The notes under the pieces: model-generated
The model's input: only the letters and a program-made list of their open reading frames with translations
The model's database searches: none
What the model was told of the DNA's origin: nothing
Part shown: one piece after another, positions 16,661-26,428 of the stretch
Layout: the number at the start of each line of letters is the position of its first letter
Position numbering within the stretch: position 1 is the first letter of the stretch
Translations under genes and position numbers: made by a program
Assembly (NCBI RefSeq): GCF_022346885.1
Contig: NZ_JAKRNK010000006.1
Location: forward strand, 186,001 to 250,000
Origin: Paenibacillus sp. ACRRX
GTDB taxonomy: Bacteria > Bacillota > Bacilli > Paenibacillales > Paenibacillaceae
Direction of reading: 5' to 3'
Length of the DNA: 64,000 nucleotides

Positions 16661-17005
16661 ATGAATGTAGAAGATTGGAAGTCACAAATTAAGCGAGGAA
16701 CACTCGATTTATGTATTCTATTGCTAATAAAGCAACGACCATATTATGGGTATGAAATTATAAGTAAGTTAGAGCAGTATCCTATTGTTGCTGCAAAAGA
16801 AAATACAATTTATCCACTGCTTAGAAGATTATTGAAAGAAGAATATATTTCTTCATCTTGGCAAGAAAGTACAGAGGGCTTGCCACCGAGAAAATATTAT
16901 ACCCTTACAGAAAAAGGAAACGAATACTTAAACGCGATGTCCTTAGAATGGGATAATTTATTAACGGCTATATCAGAAATTAAAGGAGAGTTAAATGATG
17001 GATAG
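16661..17005 (+). CDS. PadR-family transcriptional regulator
   Basis: 114 residues from the ATG at 16661, preceded by AGGAGG; longer in-frame starts lie before the promoter and are not credible. The winged helix carries KRGTLDLCILLLIKQRPYYGYEI, ENTIYPLLRRLLKEEYI and PPRKYYTLTEKG, which are diagnostic of PadR. It overlaps the following HAAS-domain membrane gene by 11 bases, the usual partner of short PadR regulators. It likely represses its own promoter and the copy at 14850-15003. Confidence 0.93.
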   Translation: MNVEDWKSQIKRGTLDLCILLLIKQRPYYGYEIISKLEQYPIVAAKENTIYPLLRRLLKEEYISSSWQESTEGLPPRKYYTLTEKGNEYLNAMSLEWDNLLTAISEIKGELNDG

Positions 17006-17552
17006 AATTATGAATGACTATCTTGTAAAAATTGAAAAGTATTTGAAATCTATGTCCGACTCCGAGCGTATCGACATTGTAAAAGAAATCAAAAGCGTAA
17101 TGCTTGAATTGCAAAATAATGGTTTTTCTTCTGAGCAAATCATCGAACGGTTAGGAAACCCAAAAGAATTAGCGAAAGCATACTTAGGTGAAGCCATTTC
17201 AAAGAACAATAAATTTAGTTGGAGTAAATTCGGAGCAATATTTGCATTTTGTAGCAGCTTTGCAGGCGTCAGCGGTATGTTACTTTTGCCATTCATCAGT
17301 ACTCTTTCCATTGCTTTAATGATTGGTGGAGTTATTACGCCAATGGGCGGAATTATTAAATTTGTTGGGTATCTTATGGGATATGATATTGCCGGAATAA
17401 CAATCGAAATGGGAACATTTACACCAAGCCCAATGCAGTTCTTGCCCATTTCTATTGTGATTGGTGTCTTAATGTTTTGGCTCGGGAAAGTCTTATGGAA
17501 GCTTACTATTAAATATATACACGCAATTAGTCAGAAAAAGAAAACAGTGTAA
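16995..17552 (+). CDS. HAAS-domain (DUF1700-type) membrane protein
   Basis: 185 residues. The N-terminal cytoplasmic HAAS helix bundle (about 1-70) reads DYLVKIEKYLKSMSDSERIDI and ERLGNPKELAKAYLGE. Three hydrophobic segments follow (about 78-98, 102-130, 145-168). Genes of this kind travel with PadR regulators and are thought to sense or anchor at the membrane; the exact role is not known. The start has GGAG and lies within the end of padR, so translation is coupled. Confidence 0.85.
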   Translation: MMDRIMNDYLVKIEKYLKSMSDSERIDIVKEIKSVMLELQNNGFSSEQIIERLGNPKELAKAYLGEAISKNNKFSWSKFGAIFAFCSSFAGVSGMLLLPFISTLSIALMIGGVITPMGGIIKFVGYLMGYDIAGITIEMGTFTPSPMQFLPISIVIGVLMFWLGKVLWKLTIKYIHAISQKKKTV

Positions 17553-17561
17553 TAATATAAA

Positions 17562-17607
17562 GAACGGGGCGCGGCGGTCATTCATAGACCAACCGTACCC
17601 CGTTTTT
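17562..17607 (+). terminator. Intrinsic terminator of the padR operon
   Basis: AACGGGGCGCGG pairs with CCGTACCCCGTT (two imperfect pairs), an inner GGTC/GACC stem closes the loop, and TTT follows. Confidence 0.8.
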
Positions 17608-17935
17608 ACTATGCGAGGGCAGCGTCATGTTTACGCGTAAGTGCTTCGACGCGTCGTTTGTGTATCCATGACAACGCTTCGTAATCGTTGAGTCATCTCG
17701 GCTCGGCATAGGGGATATAGGAAATATCGTACTTCGGGATCGACGACAATTATCGGATGACGGTATCCTAATTGTTGTTCATGCACTAAGCAAAGCAGAA
17801 GGAAGGCACCACCTAATGCAGCTTTAGCAAGATGATATTTACACCTATGTCCTCCCTTATGGATTCGTACTTCATTCTGTCCAGGCAATCAATGACTATA
17901 AGAGAATGCTCAATAAGAAAGAAGGTAGGAGCAAA
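17608..17935. other. Gene-poor stretch, possible transposase relic
   Basis: No intact gene. On the minus strand an 85-codon frame contains IHKGGHRCKYHLAKAALGG, faintly like the C-terminus of IS110-type transposases, but the resemblance is too weak to name it. Confidence 0.25.
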
Positions 17936-18121
17936 ATGAATTACTTGTTTGAGAACCTTGCCGAAATGAACGGGATGACAGATCAAGTTGTAGCAACAGA
18001 TATGTTAATAACAGCTAAGGCAGGCGTCAAAGATCTAGCAGTTGCGATAACAGAAACAGCATCCCCGGAAGTAAGAAACATATTAAGAAGTCATTTAGAT
18101 ACAGCTATATTATTTACATGA
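17936..18121 (+). pseudogene. Truncated CotF-type spore coat protein
   Basis: 61 codons from the ATG with GGTAGGAG upstream. The reading TDQVVATDMLITAKAGVKDLA and AITETASPEVRNILRSHLD is the N-terminal half of the coat F domain. Family members continue with a second helix and a KGYYHPY-type tail; here a stop follows DTAILFT, and no continuation is evident in the next 200 bases. It is probably a decayed gene, though a short product could be made. It supports a spore-forming host. Confidence 0.7.
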
Positions 18122-18172
18122 CTTGAATAACGAACACGCTGCGAGCGGCTGTAATGGGTAACGCCCAGTCAA

Positions 18173-18210
18173 ATCTGGGCCGTGCGAAATAACAACTAGG
18201 AGTGGGAGCA
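18173..18210 (+). repeat. 38-base sequence shared with 27913-27950
   Basis: ATCTGGGCCGTGCGAAA begins a 38-base stretch that matches 27913-27950 with four mismatches. The flanks also share scattered bases. No gene could be assigned to either copy; both may be pieces of the same lost element. Confidence 0.55.
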
Positions 18211-18395
18211 ACTACAGCGTATCTACCGACGACACCGGATGCAGTCTACAACTATAATTTCCGAGTCTAATGTAGTGTAGTGTTTAGAAATATGAAAATG
18301 AGCCCACCACCGTAATTTGGAAGCTTCTTATTTCCAATTTTACATGCAATGGGCTATTTATGTTCAGTGTAAGGCAGTGTAAGATACAGAGGTTA

Positions 18396-19250
18396 TTAGT
18401 TTGTTGATTTAAAGTATTTTAATAAAATTCCCTCTAAAACTTGCTTAAAATCGTTTTTATTATAAGAAGAGTTATCAACTTTTATCTTGGTTATGTTTAA
18501 GCTGTTAAAAATTTCTTCTTCTAGTTTCCTTCTTGCTTTAAGAACCTGCAGCGTTCCTTCTAACCCTTTGTAATTTTGTTTTTTCCCATAACCTTGGTTC
18601 GTATAATATTCAATAAATCCCTCTGACCATTCCTGAGGTCTTTCCTTTACAGCTTTTCTGAAAGATTGATCAAGATCGTTCTGTTCTACGTAAATCATCA
18701 AGGGATTCAGTCGCTCCACAATTATTGCTAGTTCAATAACGTAACTTATAACGTCTTCCTTCTTCGCACCATGTTTAATCATCCCCGTGGTTACAGGATT
18801 TTGTATAAAACAACCATCAAAAACAAAGGTGTCTGCGCCATTCAAAACTTGATCTGCAAACTTCTTCCATCGTTCTGTTATCAATTTCCTGTTTTGATCA
18901 AGCGACAATTCATAAATATCATGTTTGAAAACTGCATGAAGCAATTCATCTGGAAAACCTGACCCGTATTCATTTTTTATTTTCCGATATTCTAGGAAGT
19001 AATCGTTACCTTGTTTAATCATGAGATTACTCAACAAATCTTTAAACTTTTCATGGGTACTCAATAATTCATCGCATTCATCTTTCTTAAAGAAAGCGAC
19101 TCCATCATAATCAGCAGGATGTTCCAGATTTCCTTCTAAAAACAGCTGGGATGTAATGTTCATTTCCGTAAGAATTTCATGAACAAGTTGAGCTGTTGTT
19201 GTTTTCCCGAATCCTGGCAATCCCTCAATCAAGACTAACTTCGATCTCAT
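18396..19250 (-). CDS. P-loop NTPase/kinase-like protein, unknown substrate
   Basis: 284 residues with an N-terminal Walker A, GLPGFGKTTT (residues 10-19), just after LVLIE. A possible Walker B or lid region is DTFVFDGCFIQNP (about 132-144). The rest is helical and charged, like nucleotide or small-molecule kinases and AAA-type proteins of bacilli, but I do not recognise the exact family. GGAGGAAC precedes the start. The gene stands alone, flanked on both sides by decayed sequence. Confidence 0.8.
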   Translation of the reverse strand: MRSKLVLIEGLPGFGKTTTAQLVHEILTEMNITSQLFLEGNLEHPADYDGVAFFKKDECDELLSTHEKFKDLLSNLMIKQGNDYFLEYRKIKNEYGSGFPDELLHAVFKHDIYELSLDQNRKLITERWKKFADQVLNGADTFVFDGCFIQNPVTTGMIKHGAKKEDVISYVIELAIIVERLNPLMIYVEQNDLDQSFRKAVKERPQEWSEGFIEYYTNQGYGKKQNYKGLEGTLQVLKARRKLEEEIFNSLNITKIKVDNSSYNKNDFKQVLEGILLKYFKSTN

Positions 19251-19640
19251 ATTAAAGTTCCTCCATTCGCTAATTGGAGGATAAGCAGGTAAGGATCAAT
19301 AGAGATGCGGTTTCCCACAAATAAAAGCGGATACCATCCGGTATCCGCAGCATGGGTTTATAATACACCTTTTCCTGCATACCCTGTAAGATTAAAGAAA
19401 AGCATACCAAATAAAATAGTGTAGTCACTATTACAGGCATCATTTTGATTGTTAATCTTTACAGAGTAATCCACATGATAAGGTTTATGCTCCTTTGTTT
19501 GCATCTCTATTCCCTAGATTAACATTAAGCATAGATAAGTTCAATCAGGGACTTTCTAAACAAAACAAAAAGAACGCTCCCGCGCCACACAGCTTACGGT
19601 AAGGGAAAAGGGATATTCTCTCTTGCGGAGTCAAGCAGCT
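19251..19640. other. Gene-free stretch with a perfect hairpin
   Basis: No gene seen. GCGGATACC-ATCC-GGTATCCGC (19327-19348) is a perfect 9-base stem; on the minus strand it is followed by TTTTATTTG, so it may be an orphan terminator from a lost minus-strand gene. Confidence 0.5.
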
Positions 19641-19649
19641 CCTGCAGCT

Positions 19650-20095
19650 CCATCGCCAGCACCCTAAAGCTCCTGTGTTCGAGGAACCGACTCCTATTGC
19701 CGCTCAACCCAGTAAGTTGGAGGGGCTTCATCCAAGAGTACTGGGGGTCGCACAAAAGCTATTCCAGGATGGTCACTTCCGTTCAGCTGTTCTAGATAAG
19801 TATGTAGCGTTGGATAATGATGTTAGGCGTAAAAGTAGGCTACAACATGATGGACAAAGCTAATGCAAAAAGCTTTTACTAATAAGGCAACTATTCTTAA
19901 GGTAGCTGGTGGTGACTCACCGCAGCTAGGAACGATGTGGTTATTTTCAGGTTCTGTGATGGGGGTTCGTAATGTTCTTGCCCATGACCATTTCGATACA
20001 TCCATCAGAACAGGAAGCGTAGAGCAGCTATACTTTGCATCAATGTTGTTCAGACGATTAGACCTCGCGGTGAATGTTGAAGCAGAGCAACTCAT
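19650..20095 (+). pseudogene. TIGR02391 (Ymh)-family relic
   Basis: Joining two frames gives LEGLHPRVLGVAQKLFQDGHF, YVALDNDVRRKS, then MQKAFTNKATILKVA and MWLFSGSVMGVRNVLAHDHF. This matches the conserved core of TIGR02391 proteins (LHP-x-(I/V)-x-x-VA-x-LF-x-DGHY, A-x-NE(V)-KRKS, GA-x-x-G-x-RN-x-x-AHD). A frameshift near 19861 separates the parts, and the N-terminus is damaged. These proteins occur in phage and defence-associated settings. Confidence 0.65.
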
Positions 20096-20129
20096 GGCGG
20101 AAATTTCTCAGATCTCGTTCAAACTTGAC

Positions 20130-20480
20130 GGAAATGAATCCTTTTTGAATAAAAGACAAAATAAAGAAGTATCTTTCTCCATCAAAAGAATTTGTTGATG
20201 GTCAATTGCACAGGCTTTGTTTCGACAAGTTCCTTACATTAATTCGAAGTGTATACTTTAATGACCAAAATGCAGGTATCGACTTGTTATTGGAGTGGGA
20301 TGCACCGATCTTTGATCACATCACCAATGACGACCATTCGATTTAATCACTTACATTTATAAGGCAGCTGGCGATTTAAATACTCTGAGTTATGTGTTGA
20401 ATAAGGTAGGACGAAAAGGTCTTAAAGAACTGACGGACAAAATTGATAAGTTGAATGAGGAATCATTGTATCCGAGTCAA
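20130..20480 (+). pseudogene. Decayed C-terminal fragment, unknown
   Basis: Frames reading YLSPSKEFVDGQLHRLCFDK, AGIDLLLEWDAPIFDHITND and then, after a shift near 20345, TYIYKAAGDLNTLSYVLNKV appear to be one protein broken by frameshift. I do not recognise it. It ends against the arsA remnant. Confidence 0.4.
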
Positions 20481-20529
20481 AAAAATGATAGTGAGATCTG
20501 TTCTGCAGCTGCCGCGAAAATCGGCAGCT

Positions 20530-21197
20530 ATTATTTTTGTAGTGGATATTCCTTCTAGCAGATAAACAATAAACTGGCGCTCTGGACGAGCGACTAAGAT
20601 TAGGATGGTTTGCTTCGAATCGGATAATGCTTCTACAGTCTTTGTATACATCTCTTGTTTTGCGCTCATCCCCGAAAGAGGTCCAAGACATGATGCTCCG
20701 TGTATGTTTGTATCCATAAACCCAGTCCAAGCTTTTGGAAGTTGCAAGAGTATTAAGGTATGACCTGTTGGAGCTGTATCAAAAACGATATGGTAGAATT
20801 CATGTTCGTTAGTAGATAATAACTTGGTGAATTCATCAAAAACGGCAATTTTAACCGTACAAGCGCCTGAGAGCTGCTCTTCAATCTGTTGTATCGCTTC
20901 CTGAGGGAGAATGTCGCGATAAGGTCCGACGACTTGGTCTCGATAATCGCTTGCAGCTTGTTCAGGGTCTAAGTTAGCTGCTAAGAGTCCAGGTACACCA
21001 TTTACAGGTGTGGGTTCACTACGGATCGTTGTCTCAAACAAATCATCCAAGTTCGAGGCTGTACTGATTAAAAGGACTTTCTTTCCTTGTTTAGCTAATG
21101 TCGATAGCGCTGGAGCTAGCAACAGATGTTTTACCCACGCCACCTTTACCAGTGAAAAAAATATAGCGATGATGTAGATCGTAGGTACGAATTTCAT
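20530..21197 (-). pseudogene. arsA: Truncated and frameshifted arsA (arsenite pump ATPase)
   Basis: On the minus strand MKFVP, then in another frame YIFFTGKGGVGKTSVAS (the deviant Walker A), then in a third frame LAKQGKKVLLIST, PTPVNGVPGLLAANLDP, VVGPYRDILP, EEQLSGACTV and DTAPTGHTL, GASCLGPLSGMSAKQEM. This is the N-terminal ATPase half of ArsA, normally a duplicated ATPase of about 580 residues. The DP of STDPASNLDD is deleted, the frame shifts at least twice, and the second half is absent. Not functional. Confidence 0.85.
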
Positions 21198-21215
21198 GGG
21201 TAACACCTCCTTTGC

Positions 21216-21556
21216 TTAGCAGCAGCCACTGCCTGGTTCACAACAACTTTGTGACTTCGGCTGCACCTTGATGGTTTTAAAGGTTTTTTTACCGATATTC
21301 CCTGAGTCAAATGAAACCCCTGTCCAAGCTGTCAACTCTTCACGCGTTGGGTACCGATTTTCCGTCTTCAGTTCACCATCTACGAGTGTGATTGGGAATG
21401 CATCAGGACCATGCTGTTGAAGATAAGAGAGTGCAACCTGATTAATCGTAAATGCTTGAATGTCCTGAGACAGGTTGAAACGTTACATCACATCCCTGCT
21501 TGCGTATTGCATCCAGATCTGCAGCAATGCGAATGAGTTCAGGATCAACACTCGGT
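21216..21556 (-). pseudogene. arsD: arsD remnant lacking its N-terminus
   Basis: On the minus strand, PSVDPELIRIAADLDAIRKQG is followed by a frameshift, then VALSYLQQHGPDAFPITLVD, NRYPTREELTAWTGVSFDSG and a Cys-rich end (CCEPGSGCC). This is ArsD, the arsenite metallochaperone. Its first 17 residues, with the CC and C metal ligands, lie instead on the opposite strand at 21638-21688. Confidence 0.85.
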
Positions 21557-21706
21557 GTATAAGCTATTGATTATATAAGTGCATGATTATATAATGATTG
21601 ATGTAATCAAGTATGTCACACGAAGGAGATGCTTCAAATGAAAATTGAAATCTTTGATCCTGCTTTATGTTGCTCAACAGGTGTCTGTGAGCGATTGATT
21701 ATATAA
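21557..21706 (+). other. Inverted segment: ars promoter plus arsD N-terminus
   Basis: On the plus strand an ars-type promoter area (ATTGATTATATAAG, GATTATATAATGATTGATG) and GAAGGAG lead to MKIEIFDPALCCSTGVC (ATG at 21638), the start of ArsD, then a stop at 21704-21706. The rest of arsD reads away on the minus strand from 21556. The simplest explanation is inversion of about 135 bases carrying the promoter and the arsD start. ATTGATTATATAA occurs at both ends of the segment as a direct repeat. Confidence 0.75.
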
Positions 21707-21738
21707 TGAAAAAAATTGAAGATAAGGGGGAGCATAAG

Positions 21739-22059
21739 ATGTCGATTTCCATTGAAGAAATGGCTGAACAATTCAAGTTACTAGGAGATAAGACTCGCTT
21801 AAAGATCGTAACGATATTAAATCAACAAGATATGTGTGTTTGTCAGTTAGTTGAACTGCTTCAAACGACGCAGCCGAATATCAGTCAACACCTTCGAAAA
21901 TTGAAGGATGCAGGCTTAGTACAAGAAGAACGCAGAGGACAGTGGATTTTTTATTCCTTACAAGTAGCAGAACAACCACATCTCCACGATGCGCTTCAAT
22001 ATTTACCGAAACTTGAGGAAGAGGTCCAACAGAAAATATACAGCATGTTATGCGAATAG
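21739..22059 (+). CDS. arsR: ArsR-family arsenic-responsive repressor
   Basis: 106 residues from the ATG with GGGGGAG upstream; an in-frame ATG at 21706 lies in the promoter. The helix-turn-helix reads [20 protein letters not shown], and the CVC motif at the start of the recognition unit is the As(III) site of classic ArsR proteins. It begins an operon with acr3 and arsC. Palindromic AT-rich sites around 21565-21600 and 21690-21706 are candidate operators. Confidence 0.93.
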   Translation: MSISIEEMAEQFKLLGDKTRLKIVTILNQQDMCVCQLVELLQTTQPNISQHLRKLKDAGLVQEERRGQWIFYSLQVAEQPHLHDALQYLPKLEEEVQQKIYSMLCE

Positions 22060-22072
22060 GAGGATGATTTCC

Positions 22073-23125
22073 ATGGGTGAGGGGAAGAGACTTTCTTTTC
22101 TAGATCGGTATCTAACGATTTGGATCTTTGGGGCAATGGCTATTGGCTTATGCCTAGGGTATTTAATTCCTAATTTCTCCGAAGTGCTTTCCAGTATGCA
22201 AATTGGAACGACATCTATACCACTTGCCATAGGTCTGATTGTGATGATGTATCCGCCGCTTGCAAAAGTGAAGTATGAAAAGCTTGGACGGGTGTTTAAG
22301 GATTGGAAGGTACTCCTTCTATCCTTAGTACAGAACTGGATTATCGGTCCCTTTCTGATGTTCTTCCTAGCTATTTTATTTTTAAGCGATATGCCTGAAT
22401 ACATGATTGGGCTAATCATGATTGGGCTTGCAAGATGTATCGCGATGGTCTTGGTGTGGAGTGATCTAGCCAAGGGGGATCCGGAATACACAGCTGGCCT
22501 TGTTGCATTCAACTCGATCTTTCAGATCCTGTTTTATTCCGTTTTTACGTATGTGTTTATCACCGTACTACCAGGTTGGTTTGGGGTTGAGGGCGCTGTT
22601 GTTGATGTCTCCATGGGACAGATTGCAGAGAGCGTGCTGATTTATTTGGGAATTCCTTTTGCAGCAGGGTTACTGACACGCGTGATTGGGATCAAGCTGA
22701 AGGGTCAACAGTGGTACGAACAAGTGTTGATTCCGAAGATAAGTCCACTTGCCCTTATTGCACTATTATTTACGATCGTCTTGATGTTCACGCTTAAAGC
22801 AGAATTGATTGTCAAGCTGCCTCTTGATGTAGTGCGTATTGCGATTCCGATGATCATCTACTTTGTCGTGATGTTCCTTGTATCCTTTTTCTTATCAAAA
22901 AAGTCAGGAACCTCCTATCCAGTGGCTTCGTCTTTATCTTTTACGGCTGCAAGTAATAACTTCGAACTAGCGATAGCCGTAGCGATTGGCGTATTTGGTT
23001 TGGATTCAGGGGTTGCCTTTGCTGCAGTAATTGGGCCGCTTGTTGAAGTACCGGTATTGATCGGGCTTGTAAATGTATCGCTTTGGTTGAAGCGAAAGTA
23101 TTTTGAGCCTGCAGTAAATAAGTAA
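22073..23125 (+). CDS. acr3: Acr3-type arsenite efflux permease
   Basis: 350 residues from the ATG at 22073, with AGGAGG nine bases upstream; the ATG at 22064 abuts the site and is unlikely. Ten hydrophobic helices are evident. The conserved Cys of helix 4 is present in [12 protein letters not shown], along with the [16 protein letters not shown] signature of helix 9. Acr3 exports As(OH)3 using the proton gradient. It lies between arsR and arsC and is intact, unlike the arsD/arsA fragments nearby. Confidence 0.95.
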   Translation: MGEGKRLSFLDRYLTIWIFGAMAIGLCLGYLIPNFSEVLSSMQIGTTSIPLAIGLIVMMYPPLAKVKYEKLGRVFKDWKVLLLSLVQNWIIGPFLMFFLAILFLSDMPEYMIGLIMIGLARCIAMVLVWSDLAKGDPEYTAGLVAFNSIFQILFYSVFTYVFITVLPGWFGVEGAVVDVSMGQIAESVLIYLGIPFAAGLLTRVIGIKLKGQQWYEQVLIPKISPLALIALLFTIVLMFTLKAELIVKLPLDVVRIAIPMIIYFVVMFLVSFFLSKKSGTSYPVASSLSFTAASNNFELAIAVAIGVFGLDSGVAFAAVIGPLVEVPVLIGLVNVSLWLKRKYFEPAVNK

Positions 23126-23143
23126 AACTAGGAGAGATTAAGA

Positions 23144-23566
23144 ATGAGTAAACCATTGATGTATTTTCTATGTACAGGAAACTCTTGCCGAAGCCAGATC
23201 GCAGACGGCTGGTTAAAAACGTTAGGTAGTGATCAATACGAAGTCAAGAGTGCAGGTTTGAAGGCACACGGTCTTAATCCAAGAGCTGTCCAAGTAATGA
23301 AGGAAGCTGGAATTGATATATCGAACCATACATCTGATGTGATCGATCCTGAGATCCTCAATCGTGCTGATTATGTCGTAACTCTTTGTGGGCATGCTGA
23401 TGAGCATTGTCCTATAATCTCGAACCCGAACGTGGTGAAATGGCATTGGGGCTTTGATGATCCTGCAAAAGCGGTTGGAACTGAAGAGGAAATAATGGCT
23501 CAATTCCGTGAGGTGCGAGACGCAATAAAAACCAGAATCGAATATTTCCTAGCAGAAGGAAAATAA
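23144..23566 (+). CDS. arsC: Arsenate reductase (thioredoxin-coupled)
   Basis: 140 residues. The phosphatase-like loop has Cys10-TGNSC-R16 (CTGNSCRSQ), with redox pair Cys82 and Cys89 in [10 protein letters not shown], as in Bacillus and S. aureus ArsC. It reduces As(V) to As(III) for export by Acr3. AGGAGAG precedes the ATG, 18 bases after acr3. Confidence 0.96.
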   Translation: MSKPLMYFLCTGNSCRSQIADGWLKTLGSDQYEVKSAGLKAHGLNPRAVQVMKEAGIDISNHTSDVIDPEILNRADYVVTLCGHADEHCPIISNPNVVKWHWGFDDPAKAVGTEEEIMAQFREVRDAIKTRIEYFLAEGK

Positions 23567-24598
23567 TCAGCGCTTTGAACCGATTAAAAGGATTTATAAT
23601 CGTATATCTTATTTATAGGTTCGACATTTAAAAAGAATGTCTTTATTCGCCCAGTCACTAGGGATCATTTCTCGGATGACAATAAGTGTTAAAAGAAAAT
23701 AAACCATTAGACTGGCGATAGTGTTAAACTACGGGAAGTTTACAATAACAGAGGATGGAAACATTATGGAGTTAAAATTCGTCATTCTGGTAAATTTTCT
23801 AAGATACTATATTTTGTGAAAATTAACTAGCGCCACAGACTCATAAATCGTAAGACTAATTTAATTGCTAAACAATACGCTCTAATCATTAATGTTATTT
23901 TTTCTTGGTGTGATACAAGATCACACTGAATTAATATCAGTCAAAAAAAAGCAACCATTATGATTGCTTATTTGAACTTGAGGTTGGGGAACAAGGAGGT
24001 AATATTAATTATATTCGAAATTTAGCATGAGGTTACAAACCTAATGAAGTGTAGGATGATAAGCCTTCTAGATGCATGTATAATAGCCAGCCTTAAAGGG
24101 TGACGATAGGGGTAGGCTTTGACAGAACAATATAAATTTATACGGAAATAAATTTATTATGACTCATCTTTCTGATTCGACTATCCGATGATTTTATCAT
24201 TGGACCGTTATATTGCGCCCCTCTCAAGTTGTTATAAGACAATATGTAATCAGTATGGTATTTTCATTCCCATATGAAAAGCCAAAGAAAACAATCTGTC
24301 ACTGTAACACCGAGAGAGGCCGTCGATAAAAAGGGGAGTGAGTCAGATCGTGAAATCAACCCGTTTAAGATTATTACCATTTCGCTTCGTAATTATGCAC
24401 ATTTATAAACGTCACAATTTTGTTCTCCCTTTTCACATAGCCGATCTTCTCATTTATAAGTAGCGTCATCGATAATCACCGAAAACAAATTAAGGTCTGG
24501 CAATAGAGGTTTCAAGCACTCCAGAACAATAAAAATTTTATGATCCGTTCAACTTATCTTTATAACCATTCTTTTAATAGCTATATATTTTATAAAAT
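23567..24598. other. One-kilobase gene-free stretch
   Basis: No gene could be supported on either strand. It is AT-rich and holds a hairpin GTGTGATACAAGATCACAC (23909-23928 area) and an orphan minus-strand terminator at 23943-23969. Short readable pieces do not form recognisable proteins. Confidence 0.4.
23943..23969 (-). terminator. Orphan minus-strand terminator
   Basis: On the minus strand AAGCAA-TCATAATGG-TTGCTT is followed by TTTTTTGA. There is no gene upstream on that strand. Confidence 0.55.
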
Positions 24599-24599
24599 A

Positions 24600-24646
24600 A
24601 AAACTACTTCTCATTGTATGTCTAACAATGGGAAGTAGTTTTTTGT
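24600..24646 (-). terminator. Terminator of the Gln-rich protein gene
   Basis: AAAACTACTTC-CATTGT pairs with ACAATG-GAAGTAGTTTT around a 7-base loop, with T-runs on both sides, so it can work in both directions. It starts nine bases past the stop of the 24655-24999 gene. Confidence 0.9.
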
Positions 24647-24654
24647 CCGTTGGC

Positions 24655-24999
24655 TCAATACTGTTTTTGATTCAATCCTATACTACTTGATTGCGTCTGA
24701 GAAGCGTACCCAAGATTATAGCCTAAGTTGTGAGAATTCGCGTATGAAGATGCAGAGCTCTCAATTTGGTTACATGCTTGTAAAACAGATTGCATTTGTT
24801 GAACGGCTGTGTGATGTCCTTGAAGTGCCGTCTGAATAGTTTGTGCTGCTTGTTGTTCACGTTGCACCAATTGCTCTAATACACGAGCATTTTCTTGTTC
24901 TTGCTGTAGCAAACGTTGATAATTACCACTAGCTTGCTCTGTTTGTTGTATCAGCTGCTGTATAGTACTTTTAATTTGTTGCGTTGATTGATATGGCAT
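24655..24999 (-). CDS. Small Gln-rich coiled-coil protein, unknown function
   Basis: 114 residues from the ATG with AGGAGG eight bases upstream. About residues 6-80 form one long helix rich in Gln (IQQLIQQTEQ, LLQQEQENARVLEQLVQ), with heptad spacing suggesting a coiled coil. The tail repeats NLGYNLGYASQTQSS. There is no signal peptide. Spore-forming bacilli have several small Gln-rich coat-associated proteins, but I cannot name this family. It has its own terminator and looks monocistronic. Confidence 0.75.
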   Translation of the reverse strand: MPYQSTQQIKSTIQQLIQQTEQASGNYQRLLQQEQENARVLEQLVQREQQAAQTIQTALQGHHTAVQQMQSVLQACNQIESSASSYANSHNLGYNLGYASQTQSSSIGLNQKQY

Positions 25000-25408
25000 A
25001 TTCAAAACCTCCTTTCAAATAGAGTGTGTGAACCAATGATGCACCCCTTAATAAAGTGCACCGCAAATTAGAAATTATGCAGATTTTTTTAAAAACAATA
25101 TCAAAAGCATCACAAAAATCATGTGCGATACACTATGGGCATTAAAGCAATAGGGGGTACTAGCGACAGCAGCCGAACGTATTTTAATAATGTTCAAAAC
25201 TAAACAAAAGTGATGACTTGAATGTTTACTGAAAAACGCTTATTAACGTTAGTTAATTGTTAAATGCTCAAGGGAATAAAAATATAAGTACAATATTTTT
25301 TATATTTACATTCACTGGGTAACATAATAATGATATTGGGCTATTTGCCTCTCGTGCAGATAAAGGAAAAATAATTTTCAACTTACAGCAGCAGGAGGAC
25401 TAGAACTA

Positions 25409-26428
25409 ATGAATGAAAAACTATGGATTACAGCATTGGGTGGAGTTAACGAAATAGGCAAGAACATGTATGTATTAAAGTATGGAGAAGATATCGTCGT
25501 GATTGATTGTGGTTCCAAATTTCCAGATGAAAGCTTTTTGGGAATAGACTTGATAATACCTGATATTAGCTATTTATTAGCTAACAAAAATCAAGTTCGA
25601 GCATTAGTTGTTACTCATGGTCACGAGGATCATATCGGAGGAATTCCTTATTTATTAAAGCAACTGCAAATCCCTTTATATGCTTCACGGCTGACCTTAG
25701 GTCTAATTGAGATCAAACTAAGGGAGCATGGTATTCTTAGTGAAACAATAATGAAATGTATAAACGCTGATTCACAAATTGAACTTGGAGCCATCAGTTG
25801 TTCCTTTTTTAACACGAATCACAGTATCCCAGATAGTCTCGGTCTCGTATTTGACACACCTGAAGGCACAATCGTTCATACGGGCGACTTTAAATTTGAT
25901 ATGACACCCGTGAATAAGCAATATCCAGATCTACATAGAATGTCCGATATTGGTAAAAAGGGCGTACTGTTGCTTCTATCTGAAAGTACCAATGCTGAGC
26001 GTCCAGGATTTACTCCATCGGAAAGTCTCGTTGGCGCTCATATCGAAGAGGCTTTTAACAGAGCAGATCGTAAAGTTTTATTTCCACTTTCGCATCGAAC
26101 GTATATCGACTCCAACAAGTTATTGATGCTGCCGCTCAAACAAACCGTAAATTAACTTTACTTGGTAGGAGTATGCTTAATGTAGTATCCGTGGCGCAAG
26201 ACTTAGGATACTTGACAATACCAGAGGGGATGCTCATTGATTCAGAAGAGGCCAATAAACTTTCACCCCATAAAATTGCTGTACTTTGTACCGGTAGTCA
26301 AGGTGAACCAATGGCAGCCTTAGCCCGTCTTGCAGGAGCAGCACATAGACAAATGAAAGTAGAAGTAGGAGATACGGTAATCATTGCTGCAAATCCTATT
26401 CCTGGAAATGAACGCAATGTAGCAGAAT
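25409..26428 (+). pseudogene. RNase J-like protein, frameshifted and truncated
   Basis: The first frame reads ALGGVNEIGKNMYVL, the MBL motif THGHEDHIGG and HTGDFKFD. Near 26090 one T is missing from a T-run, so the frame changes; the continuation reads STFASNVYRLQQVIDAA, LLGRSMLNVVSVAQDLGY and VLCTGSQGEPMAALARLA up to IPGNERNV near 26425. There it joins unrelated DNA read from the other strand (DUF3231 relic). A full RNase J has about 555 residues; the C-terminal 40% is missing. RNase J degrades and matures RNA; this copy cannot be complete. Confidence 0.88.

Noticed and set aside
17631-17888. 85-codon minus-strand frame faintly like the end of IS110 transposases
   Set aside because: Only a Lys/Gly/His-rich patch is suggestive; no transposase core, no stop-start logic and no element ends.
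24286-24345. Sequence vaguely like a cobalamin riboswitch (GTCACTGT, CACCGAGAG)
   Set aside because: The B12 box and conserved core do not align and no vitamin gene follows.
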